Below, one piece after another: positions 1 through 5,258 of a stretch of 5,258 nt of DNA. Source of the stretch: Methanobacteriota archaeon (GTDB lineage: Archaea; Halobacteriota; Methanosarcinia; Methanosarcinales; Methanosarcinaceae); the NCBI GenBank assembly GCA_030837265.1, contig JAUPKV010000346.1, positions 1-5,258 of the forward strand. The letters run 5' to 3'. Made by a program: the position numbers and the translations under genes. Positions within the stretch are counted from its first letter, which is position 1; each line of letters starts with the position of its first letter. Below the pieces are notes generated by a model. That model saw nothing but the letters and a program-made list of their open reading frames with translations. It was not told where the DNA came from and did no database searches.

Positions 1-34
1 AGTTTTCGCATAATACTGTAAAATATTTTTCATT

Positions 35-69
35 TAGTTACATTTTTTACTTGTAACTATTTTTTACTT
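35..69 (+). terminator. Inverted repeat with T-tracts, possible terminator
   Basis: TAGTTAC at 35-41 is exactly complementary to GTAACTA at 53-59, giving a 7-bp stem with an 11-nt loop, and a run of six T follows directly at 60-65. The loop sequence ATTTTTTACTT (42-52) is repeated exactly at 59-69, so the element is also a 17-bp direct repeat. Archaeal transcription commonly ends at T-rich tracts, so this could terminate a gene left of the window. That gene is not visible, and the stem is short and AT-rich, so the call is weak. Confidence 0.3.
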
Positions 70-75
70 TAGATA

Positions 76-105
76 TAGTGCAAGTCCCGGATTTGGAGAG
101 CGCTA
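76..105 (+). other. Possible GC-richer hairpin
   Basis: TAGTGC (76-81) can pair with GCGCTA (100-105) with one U-G pair. Inside it TCC (85-87) can pair with GGA (95-97) around a 7-nt loop, separated by a small internal loop. The patch stands out from very AT-rich surroundings. It could be part of a transcript leader or a small RNA, or chance. No known RNA family was recognised. Confidence 0.2.
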
Positions 106-380
106 CTTCATATTTATGAGAATTCTAATTAGGCTTTTCATCGATTAAAATAAATTCAGAAAACCATTTAATTATAACTTCGGAAATAAACCTTCGAGTA
201 TTACATTATAGACATAGTATAATTAGTGACTTTATCCTTGTTTTGCGCATTTTGTTTCTTACTGGAAAAAGGATTATAACATTAGGTAAGCTAGAATATG
301 ACACAACTAATATATTGGTAAACGTGAATTTCCCTGTAAAAACATTAGACATTAGTAAAGTTAAACTGTTAGCCCCTCAC

Positions 381-389
381 AGATATAAC
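381..389 (+). promoter_or_regulatory. Candidate TATA-like box for the 435 gene
   Basis: AGATATAAC lies about 50 nt before the ATG at 435, so a start of transcription about 25 nt downstream would leave a leader of roughly 25 nt. An alternative TATA-like sequence, TAATATATT at 308-316, would give a leader of about 100 nt, which is not unusual in methanogens. In sequence this AT-rich such matches are frequent, and neither has a clear upstream purine-rich BRE element. Confidence 0.2.
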
Positions 390-422
390 TAATAAAGCCG
401 ACCGTTAAGTGACCAATAACAT

Positions 423-427
423 AGGAG
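423..427 (+). promoter_or_regulatory. Ribosome binding site AGGAG
   Basis: AGGAG is complementary to the 3' end of archaeal 16S rRNA and sits 7 nt before the ATG at 435. An in-frame TAA at 432-434 directly precedes that ATG, so no earlier in-frame start is possible. This site is the main evidence that the small gene is real. Confidence 0.7.
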
Positions 428-434
428 TCAATAA

Positions 435-779
435 ATGAAACTACAGACTTCAACCCCTATTAATACATCTATCGATGACATCTCTAATGGTGACAGTAAA
501 ATCAAGCTTGATGACGAGACTCAGTTCATCCTTAAGTCTTTTCTCACGGAGTATGGAATCGAACCGAAAAATTGGAGGCAAATTATCTCTGCCTGGTATA
601 AGGATTATCCCTATGTACCACTCAAAGAAATAGATAAGATGGCCCTGATGGAGTTTACAATCCAGTTCAAACTTTTCTTATTAAGTCAGTTAAGTGAGAT
701 CTTAAACATAGAACAAAAGGCGTTTGCAGAATCTTCTAGAAGACAAAACACAGTAAAGATAAGTACATTAAGAATGTGA
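435..779 (+). CDS. Small hypothetical protein, possibly 3' frameshifted
   Basis: The encoded protein has 114 residues and was not recognised as a member of any family. It has no signal peptide and no convincing membrane segment. The first 25 residues are polar and Ser/Thr/Asp-rich, probably disordered. Residues about 26-97 look like a compact helical domain, with a central W-x-x-I-I-x-x-W-Y segment (residues 47-55) followed by YPYVPL and then an amphipathic helix rich in Phe, Leu and Gln. The start is fixed by an AGGAG ribosome binding site and an in-frame stop directly upstream. The 3' end is suspicious: after about residue 104 the frame ends in a short Arg/Ser/Thr tail, whereas the -1 frame from about 746 stays open to a TAA at 830-832 and encodes a Lys-rich amphipathic tail including VKPAFETLLKPIKEL. 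Joining the frames would give about 132 residues. The gene stands alone and converges on the OsmC-family gene. No function is proposed. Confidence 0.65.
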   Translation: MKLQTSTPINTSIDDISNGDSKIKLDDETQFILKSFLTEYGIEPKNWRQIISAWYKDYPYVPLKEIDKMALMEFTIQFKLFLLSQLSEILNIEQKAFAESSRRQNTVKISTLRM

Positions 780-859
780 AACCTGCCTTTGAAACACTTT
801 TGAAGCCGATAAAGGAATTGAGAACAAAATAAAGCACTTTTTCAATCCCTTTGATTAAA
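780..859. terminator. Convergent gap, possible weak bidirectional terminator
   Basis: The gap between two convergent genes must end both transcripts. Read on the - strand, the stretch around 821-836 is T-rich (TTTATTTTGTTCT), suitable for ending the OsmC-family transcript. On the + strand only a run of five T at 838-842 is available. No convincing stem-loop was found. If the 435 gene is really frameshifted, its tail occupies this gap up to 832. Confidence 0.25.
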
Positions 860-1312
860 TCATTTCATCGGATTTGCATGTGAATCATTTTCAAGGATAT
901 GGAGTTCCCAGGTTATTTCGAATAATTTCCTGAACATCGCTGCAACCGGACAGGTATGCATTATAATTTCCTGAATAATCTCCGCCACTTTTTGTTCTTC
1001 CAAATCGCCGGATAGAGTGACTACAAGGTGTAGTTTCTCAAACATTCCTGGCGTTGTTTTGCTCCTGGTGCCGTCAACTTTCATTTTAAAAGAATCCACT
1101 TTAAACCCTTTCTTAGAAAGATCCGAGATAATCTTAATACTTGTACATCCACCCAGAGAGACAGCCAGGTAATCTATGGGATTTGGGGCTTTACCACTTC
1201 CACCCATAAAAACAGGTGGCTCTATGGGAATCCTGCAGCCAATATTGTTCTTTGCAACAAATTGCATTTGATCTTCAAGTGATATAGTTATAAGGGAATT
1301 AATTTCGGACAT
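860..1312 (-). CDS. OsmC/Ohr-family protein
   Basis: This 150-residue protein is of normal length for the OsmC/Ohr family, small cytoplasmic dimeric alpha/beta proteins in which characterised members reduce organic hydroperoxides with a reactive cysteine pair. Both hallmark cysteines are present: C56 in LGGCTSIK at the start of the central helix and C121 in HTCPVAAMF. The preceding GGSGKAPNPIDYLAVSLGGC segment (37-56) is the typical family signature. The family glutamate before this helix appears as Asp47, and the arginine that activates the cysteine in Ohr was not located with certainty; R27 is a candidate. The HTCPVA form resembles the YhfA-like OsmC branch more than classical Ohr, so the substrate and even the peroxidase activity are uncertain. 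A third cysteine, C26, lies near the N-terminus. The start is secure: GAGGTG lies 5 nt upstream and an in-frame stop lies 12 nt upstream. The gene is single, with its own TATA-like box. Confidence 0.93.
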   Translation of the reverse strand: MSEINSLITISLEDQMQFVAKNNIGCRIPIEPPVFMGGSGKAPNPIDYLAVSLGGCTSIKIISDLSKKGFKVDSFKMKVDGTRSKTTPGMFEKLHLVVTLSGDLEEQKVAEIIQEIIMHTCPVAAMFRKLFEITWELHILENDSHANPMK

Positions 1313-1317
1313 GTCAG

Positions 1318-1324
1318 CACCTCA
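1318..1324 (-). promoter_or_regulatory. Ribosome binding site TGAGGTG
   Basis: On the - strand TGAGGTG stands 5 nt before the ATG of the OsmC-family gene and matches the complement of the archaeal 16S rRNA 3' end. The TGA inside it is in frame with the gene, which rules out any earlier start. Confidence 0.7.
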
Positions 1325-1350
1325 TTCTTCCTTCAATTAGCGCAGAGCTG

Positions 1351-1366
1351 TTTATATTATTATCCC
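1351..1366 (-). promoter_or_regulatory. Candidate TATA box for the OsmC-family gene
   Basis: Read on the - strand the sequence is GGGATAATAATATAAA, an A/T-rich box flanked by a GC-richer stretch (CAGCTCTGCGC) on its downstream side. Transcription about 25 nt downstream would begin near 1325-1330 and leave a leader of about 15-20 nt that just includes the ribosome binding site. Position and composition are convincing; a BRE element is not evident. Confidence 0.45.
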
Positions 1367-1777
1367 GATAGATGCAACTACACCGCAAATCCACGCCATT
1401 AATCAATATTACATTATTAAATATTATCATTTCTAATTTCCAAATTTTATTCAATAAAAAGATCACTCAAATCCATAGTGACTTATTGTTACGTAAAATA
1501 CTTGATTAAAGGAAAATCTGCAATTCAAATTGAAAACAAACCTAAAATAAAACATTAAAGCAAAAAATAAATGATTATAAAAAGTAATTGGTAAATTTAA
1601 TCCCTTTGCTTCCTGGACAGATAAGCATGCTTTTATTTTTGAATGAAAAGTATTGGATTTGCTCAGGAACGAAATTAGTGGTCGGAAAATATCCAATCCA
1701 AAAAGCGAGGTATATTTCGATTTTACTTAAATAAAGATGGGCTTATGGTCAGGTCGTCAATTTGTATCGATTAATGA

Positions 1778-1795
1778 ATAATATATATTAAAATA
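1778..1795 (+). promoter_or_regulatory. Candidate TATA box for the glycosyltransferase gene
   Basis: ATAATATATATTAAAAT contains a clear archaeal TATA-like core (ATATATATTA at 1781-1790) about 60-70 nt before the ATG at 1849. A transcript starting about 25 nt downstream would carry a leader of roughly 35-40 nt. The surroundings are AT-rich, so the exact box is uncertain. Confidence 0.45.
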
Positions 1796-1837
1796 CATAA
1801 AAAGGGAAAAAATAACTGTGGGTTTCCAAGAAGCAAC

Positions 1838-1845
1838 GGGGATGA
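1838..1845 (+). promoter_or_regulatory. Weak ribosome binding site GGGGATGA
   Basis: GGGGATGA matches the archaeal Shine-Dalgarno GGTGAT with one mismatch and ends 3 nt before the ATG at 1849. The TGA at 1843-1845 is in frame with the gene, and the next in-frame ATG is residue 88, inside the methyltransferase domain, so 1849 is the only sensible start. A second ATG at 1842 is out of frame and gives only a short peptide. Confidence 0.35.
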
Positions 1846-1848
1846 GTC

Positions 1849-4800
1849 ATGATAGAAGTACCTGGTTCAAAAAGATATACTCCGAGATTTATAGATTTAA
1901 ACAATAAAAATATTAGTCACAGTCTCATAGTGGATCTTATAGGAAGAAATAAAAAAGTTTTAGAAATTGGAACTTCAACAGGATATGTCTCTAAAATATT
2001 GACGGAAAGGGGTAATTTAGTCACAGGCATTGAAATCGATAAAGAAGCCGCTGAAATTGCGAGTAATTATTGTGAGTCCATGATCATTGGTGACATTGAA
2101 GAAATTGATATGAATCGTTACCTTGAGTCATATTCTTATGATGTAATTGTCGTTGGGGATATTTTAGAACATCTTAAGAATCCGGAAGCATTATTAGAGC
2201 AATTAAAAAATTATCTAAAGACTGGTGGCTACATTGTAGTTTCTTTACCGAACTTCTGTCATGGGGATGTAATATTAAATCTTCTCTTAGGGGATTTTAG
2301 ATATACAGAGACTGGACTGCTTGATGAGACACATTTAAGGTTTTTTGCCTACAAAAATATAATTAATCTATTTAACAAATGTGGCTACGCTATTGAAAAT
2401 GTCCAAAAGACAACTGCTCCTGTTGGAGGTACCGAGCAAAAGAAAGATCTTGAGAGTATTCCGGATTCGATTTTAAAATTCATCAAATCGCTTCCTCATT
2501 CAGACACCTATCAGTTCGTATTCAAAGCAATTCCAGATGAGAATACAACAAAACCGGATATCCCTGAGCTATCATTACATGAGCTTTTTGAGTGTTCCTT
2601 TAAAGAATTTGTGGAGGAACATACAAATCCATTAAATCAGGAATTGAAAGAACTTGGGAACCAGATAAAAGAAAGAGATAACCGAATAAAAAAGAGAGAT
2701 AGTCAAATAAAATACATGTATCAATTGTTACAAACACACACTAATCGGATAAAAGAGCTAATTCAACAGGGGCAAGATCAACACAGTCAAATTACAGAGA
2801 TTCAAAATAGGAACTCCCTTTTAGAGGCTGAACTTAAAGATATAAAACAAAGTTTCGTCTGGAAAACAGTAACTAGATTTCATAATGAATTGATTGAGAG
2901 AATTTTGCCTCAAAACACCAGAAGAAGAAATTCGTATGAACTTGGGATCATCGGTCTTAGAACACTCGTAAATGAGGGATTTGGGGCACTTGTATATAAA
3001 ATCCGCAATAGGTACGGGCAAAAAGATCATAACGCGTCCAATATATCAATTATTGAAACGATTATTGCTCCACCCCTTGAACTATTTTCTCTGGAAAAAA
3101 AATTGTGTGTTCAATTTACGTTTACTGAAAACAACCTTAATGGAATTAAGATCTTTACAGCAACGTATCAGAGGCAGAACTCGGACATTGAATTTCAGGT
3201 CACTGATTCCACCGGACAAGTTCTTAGAAGAGGAAAAACAAACGGATACAGGATTAGGGATAATGATTACACTTCTTTTGAATTTAAACCTATCAAGAAC
3301 AGTAAAGGGCGAATTTTTTTCTTTAAAATGAGATCAAAAGGAGAAACCAGTGCAGCAGTTTGGCATAGTGAAAAAAGAACATCGTCGGGACTGAATATAT
3401 ATTATAATAATGAACAGGTAGAGGGCAGTATTGGTTTACAGGCTTTTGCCAATCTAAGAATAAAAAATCCTTATGATTTATGGATACTTAAAAATGAATT
3501 AACAGAGGAGAAACTGGATGAATATAAAAAAGAGGCAAAGAACTTCAGTTATCAACCCAAAATAAGTATTGTAACTCCGGTTTACAATCCTGATCTTACC
3601 TGGATTCAAGCGGCTATAGAATCAGTATTAAATCAGGCATACCAAAACTGGGAACTTTGCATCGCCGACGCATCCACAAAAGAAGATGTTATAAAATGCC
3701 TTAATAGCTTCTCAAAAAAGGACTCCCGAATCAAGGTAAAATTCCTCTCCGAAAATAAAGGTATCAGTGGAAATTCCAATGAAGCGCTATCCCTTGCAAC
3801 AGGTGAATATATAGGCTTGCTTGACCACGACGATAAACTGTCCCCTGATGCTCTCTACGAAGTTACAAAGTATCTTCAAGAGAATCCTGATGTTAACATG
3901 ATTTATAGCGATGAAGATAAAATGGATCTTAAAGGAAATAGAGTAGACCCTTTTTTCAAACCGGATTGGTCTCCTGATGTATTTATGTGCCATAATTATC
4001 TATGCCATTTTTCCGTAATTAGGAAAGACATAGTTGAGAAAGTAGGTGGATTTAGAGTAGGTTTCGATGGTTCCCAGGATTACGACTTATTTTTAAGGGT
4101 CACGGAATTATCTGAAAAGATAGGACACATTCCTAAGATCCTCTACCACTGGAGAATAGTGCCCGGGTCTACTTCTGAAGACATTTCTAACAAATCCTAT
4201 GTATTAAAAGCTACAAAAAATGCTTTAATGGATGCAGTTAAAAGAAGAAAACTTAATGCCGAAGTAGTAAATGGCCTATTTCCAAATTCATGTAGAGTAA
4301 AATACAGAATCATGAGAAACCCAAATATTTCAATAATTATTCCTACAAAAGATAAAGTCGAAGTTTTGAGAAACTGCATTGAGTCAATACTGGAAAAAAC
4401 AGATTATTCGAATTATGAGATTATTGTAATAGATAATCAGAGTTATGAGGAAGCCACATTTGAATACTATAAAAAAATAGAGAGCAATCCGAAAATAAAA
4501 ATTTTAAGTTATCGTGAAGAATTCAATTTCTCAGCGATAAATAACTTTGCTATCTCACAGGTCGGATCTGATTATGTTGTTCTGCTCAATAATGATACGG
4601 AAGTTATCTCCAGAGAATGGCTTCCCGTGATGTTAGAACATGCTCAAAGGAAAGAAGTAGGAGCCGTAGGAGCAAAGTTGATTTATTCGAACAATACCAT
4701 CCAGCATGCTGGAATTATTATTGGGATTGTTGGAAATCCTCCGGTTGGCGGACATAGCCATAAATACTTCCCAAAAAACGATAACGGATACTTTGGAAGA

Positions 4801-5157
4801 ATTCAACATATATGTAACGTGAGTGCAGTAACAGCTGCATGTATTATGATGAGGAAAGAAGTTTTTGAGGAAGTTGGGGGTTTTGATGAAAAAAACCTTT
4901 CTGTTGCCTTTAATGACGTTGATCTCTGTTTGAAAATCCGGGAAAAGGGATATCTGATAATCTACACTCCATATGCAGAATTGTATCATCATGAATCTCT
5001 AAGTCGTGGTTATGAAGATACTCCCGGAAAACAGAGAAGATTTTTAGATGAAGTAAAATATATGAGAGAGAAATGGGGTAAAATAATGGATGCCGGCGAC
5101 CCTTATTATAATAAAAACTTAACACTTGAAAAGGAAGATTTCTCTATTCGTATTTAA
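1849..5157 (+). CDS. Methyltransferase - coiled coil - double GT2 glycosyltransferase
   Basis: This 1102-residue protein probably extends and methylates a cell-surface glycan at the cytoplasmic side of the membrane. Residues about 20-190 form a class I SAM-dependent methyltransferase: motif I VLEIGTSTG (37-45), acidic E62/D64, the GDILEHL motif (103-109) and GLLDETHLRFF (156-166). Residues about 250-335 are a coiled coil, followed by a conserved basic linker (PQNTRRR near 354-360). Residues about 405-545 are beta-rich and non-catalytic. The first GT2 domain (about 570-800) has VTPVYN, D607, the metal-binding LLDHDD (657-662), YSDEDK, PFFKPDWSPD and GSQDYDL (741-747). The second (about 825-1060) has IIIPTKD, D862, FNFSAINN (892-899), LLNNDTE (912-918), IQHAGI and AFNDVDLC (1020-1027). 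The order of the two GT2 domains matches RfbC-like O-antigen proteins, and the C-terminus DPYYNKNLTLEKEDFS is typical, so the gene is complete. No signal peptide or membrane segment is seen. Sugar donors and the methylated group cannot be told from sequence. Tandem stops (TAATGA) close the frame. Confidence 0.96.
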   Translation: MIEVPGSKRYTPRFIDLNNKNISHSLIVDLIGRNKKVLEIGTSTGYVSKILTERGNLVTGIEIDKEAAEIASNYCESMIIGDIEEIDMNRYLESYSYDVIVVGDILEHLKNPEALLEQLKNYLKTGGYIVVSLPNFCHGDVILNLLLGDFRYTETGLLDETHLRFFAYKNIINLFNKCGYAIENVQKTTAPVGGTEQKKDLESIPDSILKFIKSLPHSDTYQFVFKAIPDENTTKPDIPELSLHELFECSFKEFVEEHTNPLNQELKELGNQIKERDNRIKKRDSQIKYMYQLLQTHTNRIKELIQQGQDQHSQITEIQNRNSLLEAELKDIKQSFVWKTVTRFHNELIERILPQNTRRRNSYELGIIGLRTLVNEGFGALVYKIRNRYGQKDHNASNISIIETIIAPPLELFSLEKKLCVQFTFTENNLNGIKIFTATYQRQNSDIEFQVTDSTGQVLRRGKTNGYRIRDNDYTSFEFKPIKNSKGRIFFFKMRSKGETSAAVWHSEKRTSSGLNIYYNNEQVEGSIGLQAFANLRIKNPYDLWILKNELTEEKLDEYKKEAKNFSYQPKISIVTPVYNPDLTWIQAAIESVLNQAYQNWELCIADASTKEDVIKCLNSFSKKDSRIKVKFLSENKGISGNSNEALSLATGEYIGLLDHDDKLSPDALYEVTKYLQENPDVNMIYSDEDKMDLKGNRVDPFFKPDWSPDVFMCHNYLCHFSVIRKDIVEKVGGFRVGFDGSQDYDLFLRVTELSEKIGHIPKILYHWRIVPGSTSEDISNKSYVLKATKNALMDAVKRRKLNAEVVNGLFPNSCRVKYRIMRNPNISIIIPTKDKVEVLRNCIESILEKTDYSNYEIIVIDNQSYEEATFEYYKKIESNPKIKILSYREEFNFSAINNFAISQVGSDYVVLLNNDTEVISREWLPVMLEHAQRKEVGAVGAKLIYSNNTIQHAGIIIGIVGNPPVGGHSHKYFPKNDNGYFGRIQHICNVSAVTAACIMMRKEVFEEVGGFDEKNLSVAFNDVDLCLKIREKGYLIIYTPYAELYHHESLSRGYEDTPGKQRRFLDEVKYMREKWGKIMDAGDPYYNKNLTLEKEDFSIRI
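2659..2721 (+). repeat. Three 21-bp tandem units encoding coiled-coil heptads
   Basis: Units at 2659-2679, 2680-2700 and 2701-2721 encode NQIKERD, NRIKKRD and SQIKYMY. The first two agree at 17 of 21 bases and the second and third at 13 of 21. The unit length equals one heptad, and Ile/Leu recurs every seven residues (I273, I280, I287, L294, I301), which supports a coiled coil. A related NRIKEL follows at residues 299-304. The pattern suggests growth of the coiled coil by duplication of heptads. Confidence 0.6.
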
Positions 5158-5220
5158 TGAAATAGATTACACACTGAATTCATAATCAGACCTTTTGTGA
5201 AAGATACCCTCTAAATATCG

Positions 5221-5237
5221 ATTTTTCCTTTTTTTCC
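5221..5237 (+). terminator. T-rich terminator-like tract
   Basis: About 65 nt after the stop of the glycosyltransferase gene, a pyrimidine tract with runs of five and seven T (TTTTTCCTTTTTTTCC) occurs. Such T-runs are the usual signal for archaeal RNA polymerase to stop. No clear stem-loop precedes it. Confidence 0.45.
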
Positions 5238-5242
5238 GGTGA

Positions 5243-5250
5243 TTTATATA
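5243..5250. promoter_or_regulatory. TATA-like box at right edge
   Basis: TTTATATA, close to the archaeal TATA consensus, follows the T-rich tract and lies 8 nt from the end of the window. It probably belongs to the next transcription unit to the right. Because the element is nearly symmetrical and the downstream sequence is missing, the direction cannot be settled. The rest of 5158-5258 holds nothing else recognisable. Confidence 0.35.
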
Positions 5251-5258
5251 CGAAAAAC

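Larger units (their letters stand above)
1..434. other. Intergenic region without a supported gene
   Basis: No reading frame here is long enough, or preceded by a ribosome binding site, to support a gene. The region is AT-rich apart from a more GC-rich patch near 76-105 that can form a hairpin. It contains an inverted repeat with T-tracts at 35-69, three copies of the heptamer ACATTAG (279-285, 342-348, 349-355), and TATA-like sequences at 308-316 and 381-389. It probably acts as the end of an upstream transcription unit plus the control region of the gene at 435. No recognisable tRNA, rRNA or transposon end was seen. Confidence 0.6.
1313..1848. other. Long AT-rich divergent intergenic region
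   Basis: These 536 bases separate two divergently transcribed genes and hold both of their promoters and ribosome binding sites. The middle (about 1380-1770) contains no supported gene. The longest frame, 1463-1696 on the - strand, needs a TTG start with no ribosome binding site and has a low-complexity, Phe-rich translation. ATTGGAT at 1652-1658 is inverted as ATCCAAT at 1691-1697, a weak 7-bp repeat with a 33-nt loop. No transposase remnant, tRNA or CRISPR repeat was recognised. Confidence 0.6.

Noticed and set aside
1..33. Possible start of a leftward gene (ATG at 33-31 on the - strand, 11 codons open to the edge)
   Set aside because: Too short to judge, no ribosome binding site precedes it, and the translation is uninformative.
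76..110. GTGCAAGTCCCGG resembles fragments of group II intron or tRNA-like sequence
   Set aside because: No intron domain V, no reverse transcriptase and no tRNA cloverleaf could be built around it; the likeness is limited to a few bases.
1404..1430. AATATT repeats in the divergent spacer as an operator
   Set aside because: AATATT is self-complementary and expected often in sequence this AT-rich; no spacing pattern supports a binding site.
1463..1696. 77-residue reading frame on the - strand
   Set aside because: It needs a TTG start, has no properly spaced ribosome binding site, and encodes a low-complexity Phe/Asn/Leu-rich peptide typical of AT-rich spacer read in reverse.
3661..3690. D-A-S at residues 607-609 of the first GT2 domain instead of D-D-x-S
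   Set aside because: The nucleotide-binding Asp (D607) remains, and members of this GT2 group vary between the two forms, so it does not indicate an inactive enzyme.
2821..5125. Several shorter reading frames on both strands inside the large gene (e.g. 2972-3331 +, 4633-4992 -)
   Set aside because: They overlap the well-supported 1102-residue protein in other frames, show no family motifs and have no translation signals.

Overview
The window is AT-rich and carries archaeal-looking signals: TATA-like boxes (for example near 1778-1790 and 5243-5250), a GAGGTG and an AGGAG ribosome binding site, T-rich tracts where terminators would sit, and long intergenic spacers. Together with the protein types, this suggests a methanogenic archaeon of the Methanosarcina kind. 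That assignment is an inference from style; no marker gene is present to prove it.

Layout: positions 1-434 hold no supported gene. A small gene of unknown function (435-779, + strand) follows, with a strong ribosome binding site; its 3' end may carry a one-base frameshift, since a plausible lysine-rich tail continues in another frame to 832. It converges on an OsmC/Ohr-family gene (860-1312, - strand), probably a thiol-dependent peroxide or redox protein with both family cysteines present. A 536-bp AT-rich spacer (1313-1848) separates this gene from a divergently transcribed 1102-residue protein (1849-5157, + strand). A T-rich terminator-like tract and a TATA-like sequence at the right edge suggest that another transcription unit begins just outside.

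The main content is the 1102-residue multidomain enzyme: an N-terminal class I SAM-dependent methyltransferase, a coiled coil with a 21-bp tandem repeat at DNA level, a conserved basic linker, a beta-rich accessory domain, and two successive family 2 glycosyltransferase domains resembling the pair in Myxococcus RfbC-type O-antigen proteins. It probably helps build and methylate a surface polysaccharide or glycan.

The three genes show no operon relationship to each other. The window does not reveal an evident new multi-gene system; the points most worth following are the fusion architecture with its coiled coil, the unnamed beta-rich domain, and the possibly frameshifted orphan gene.
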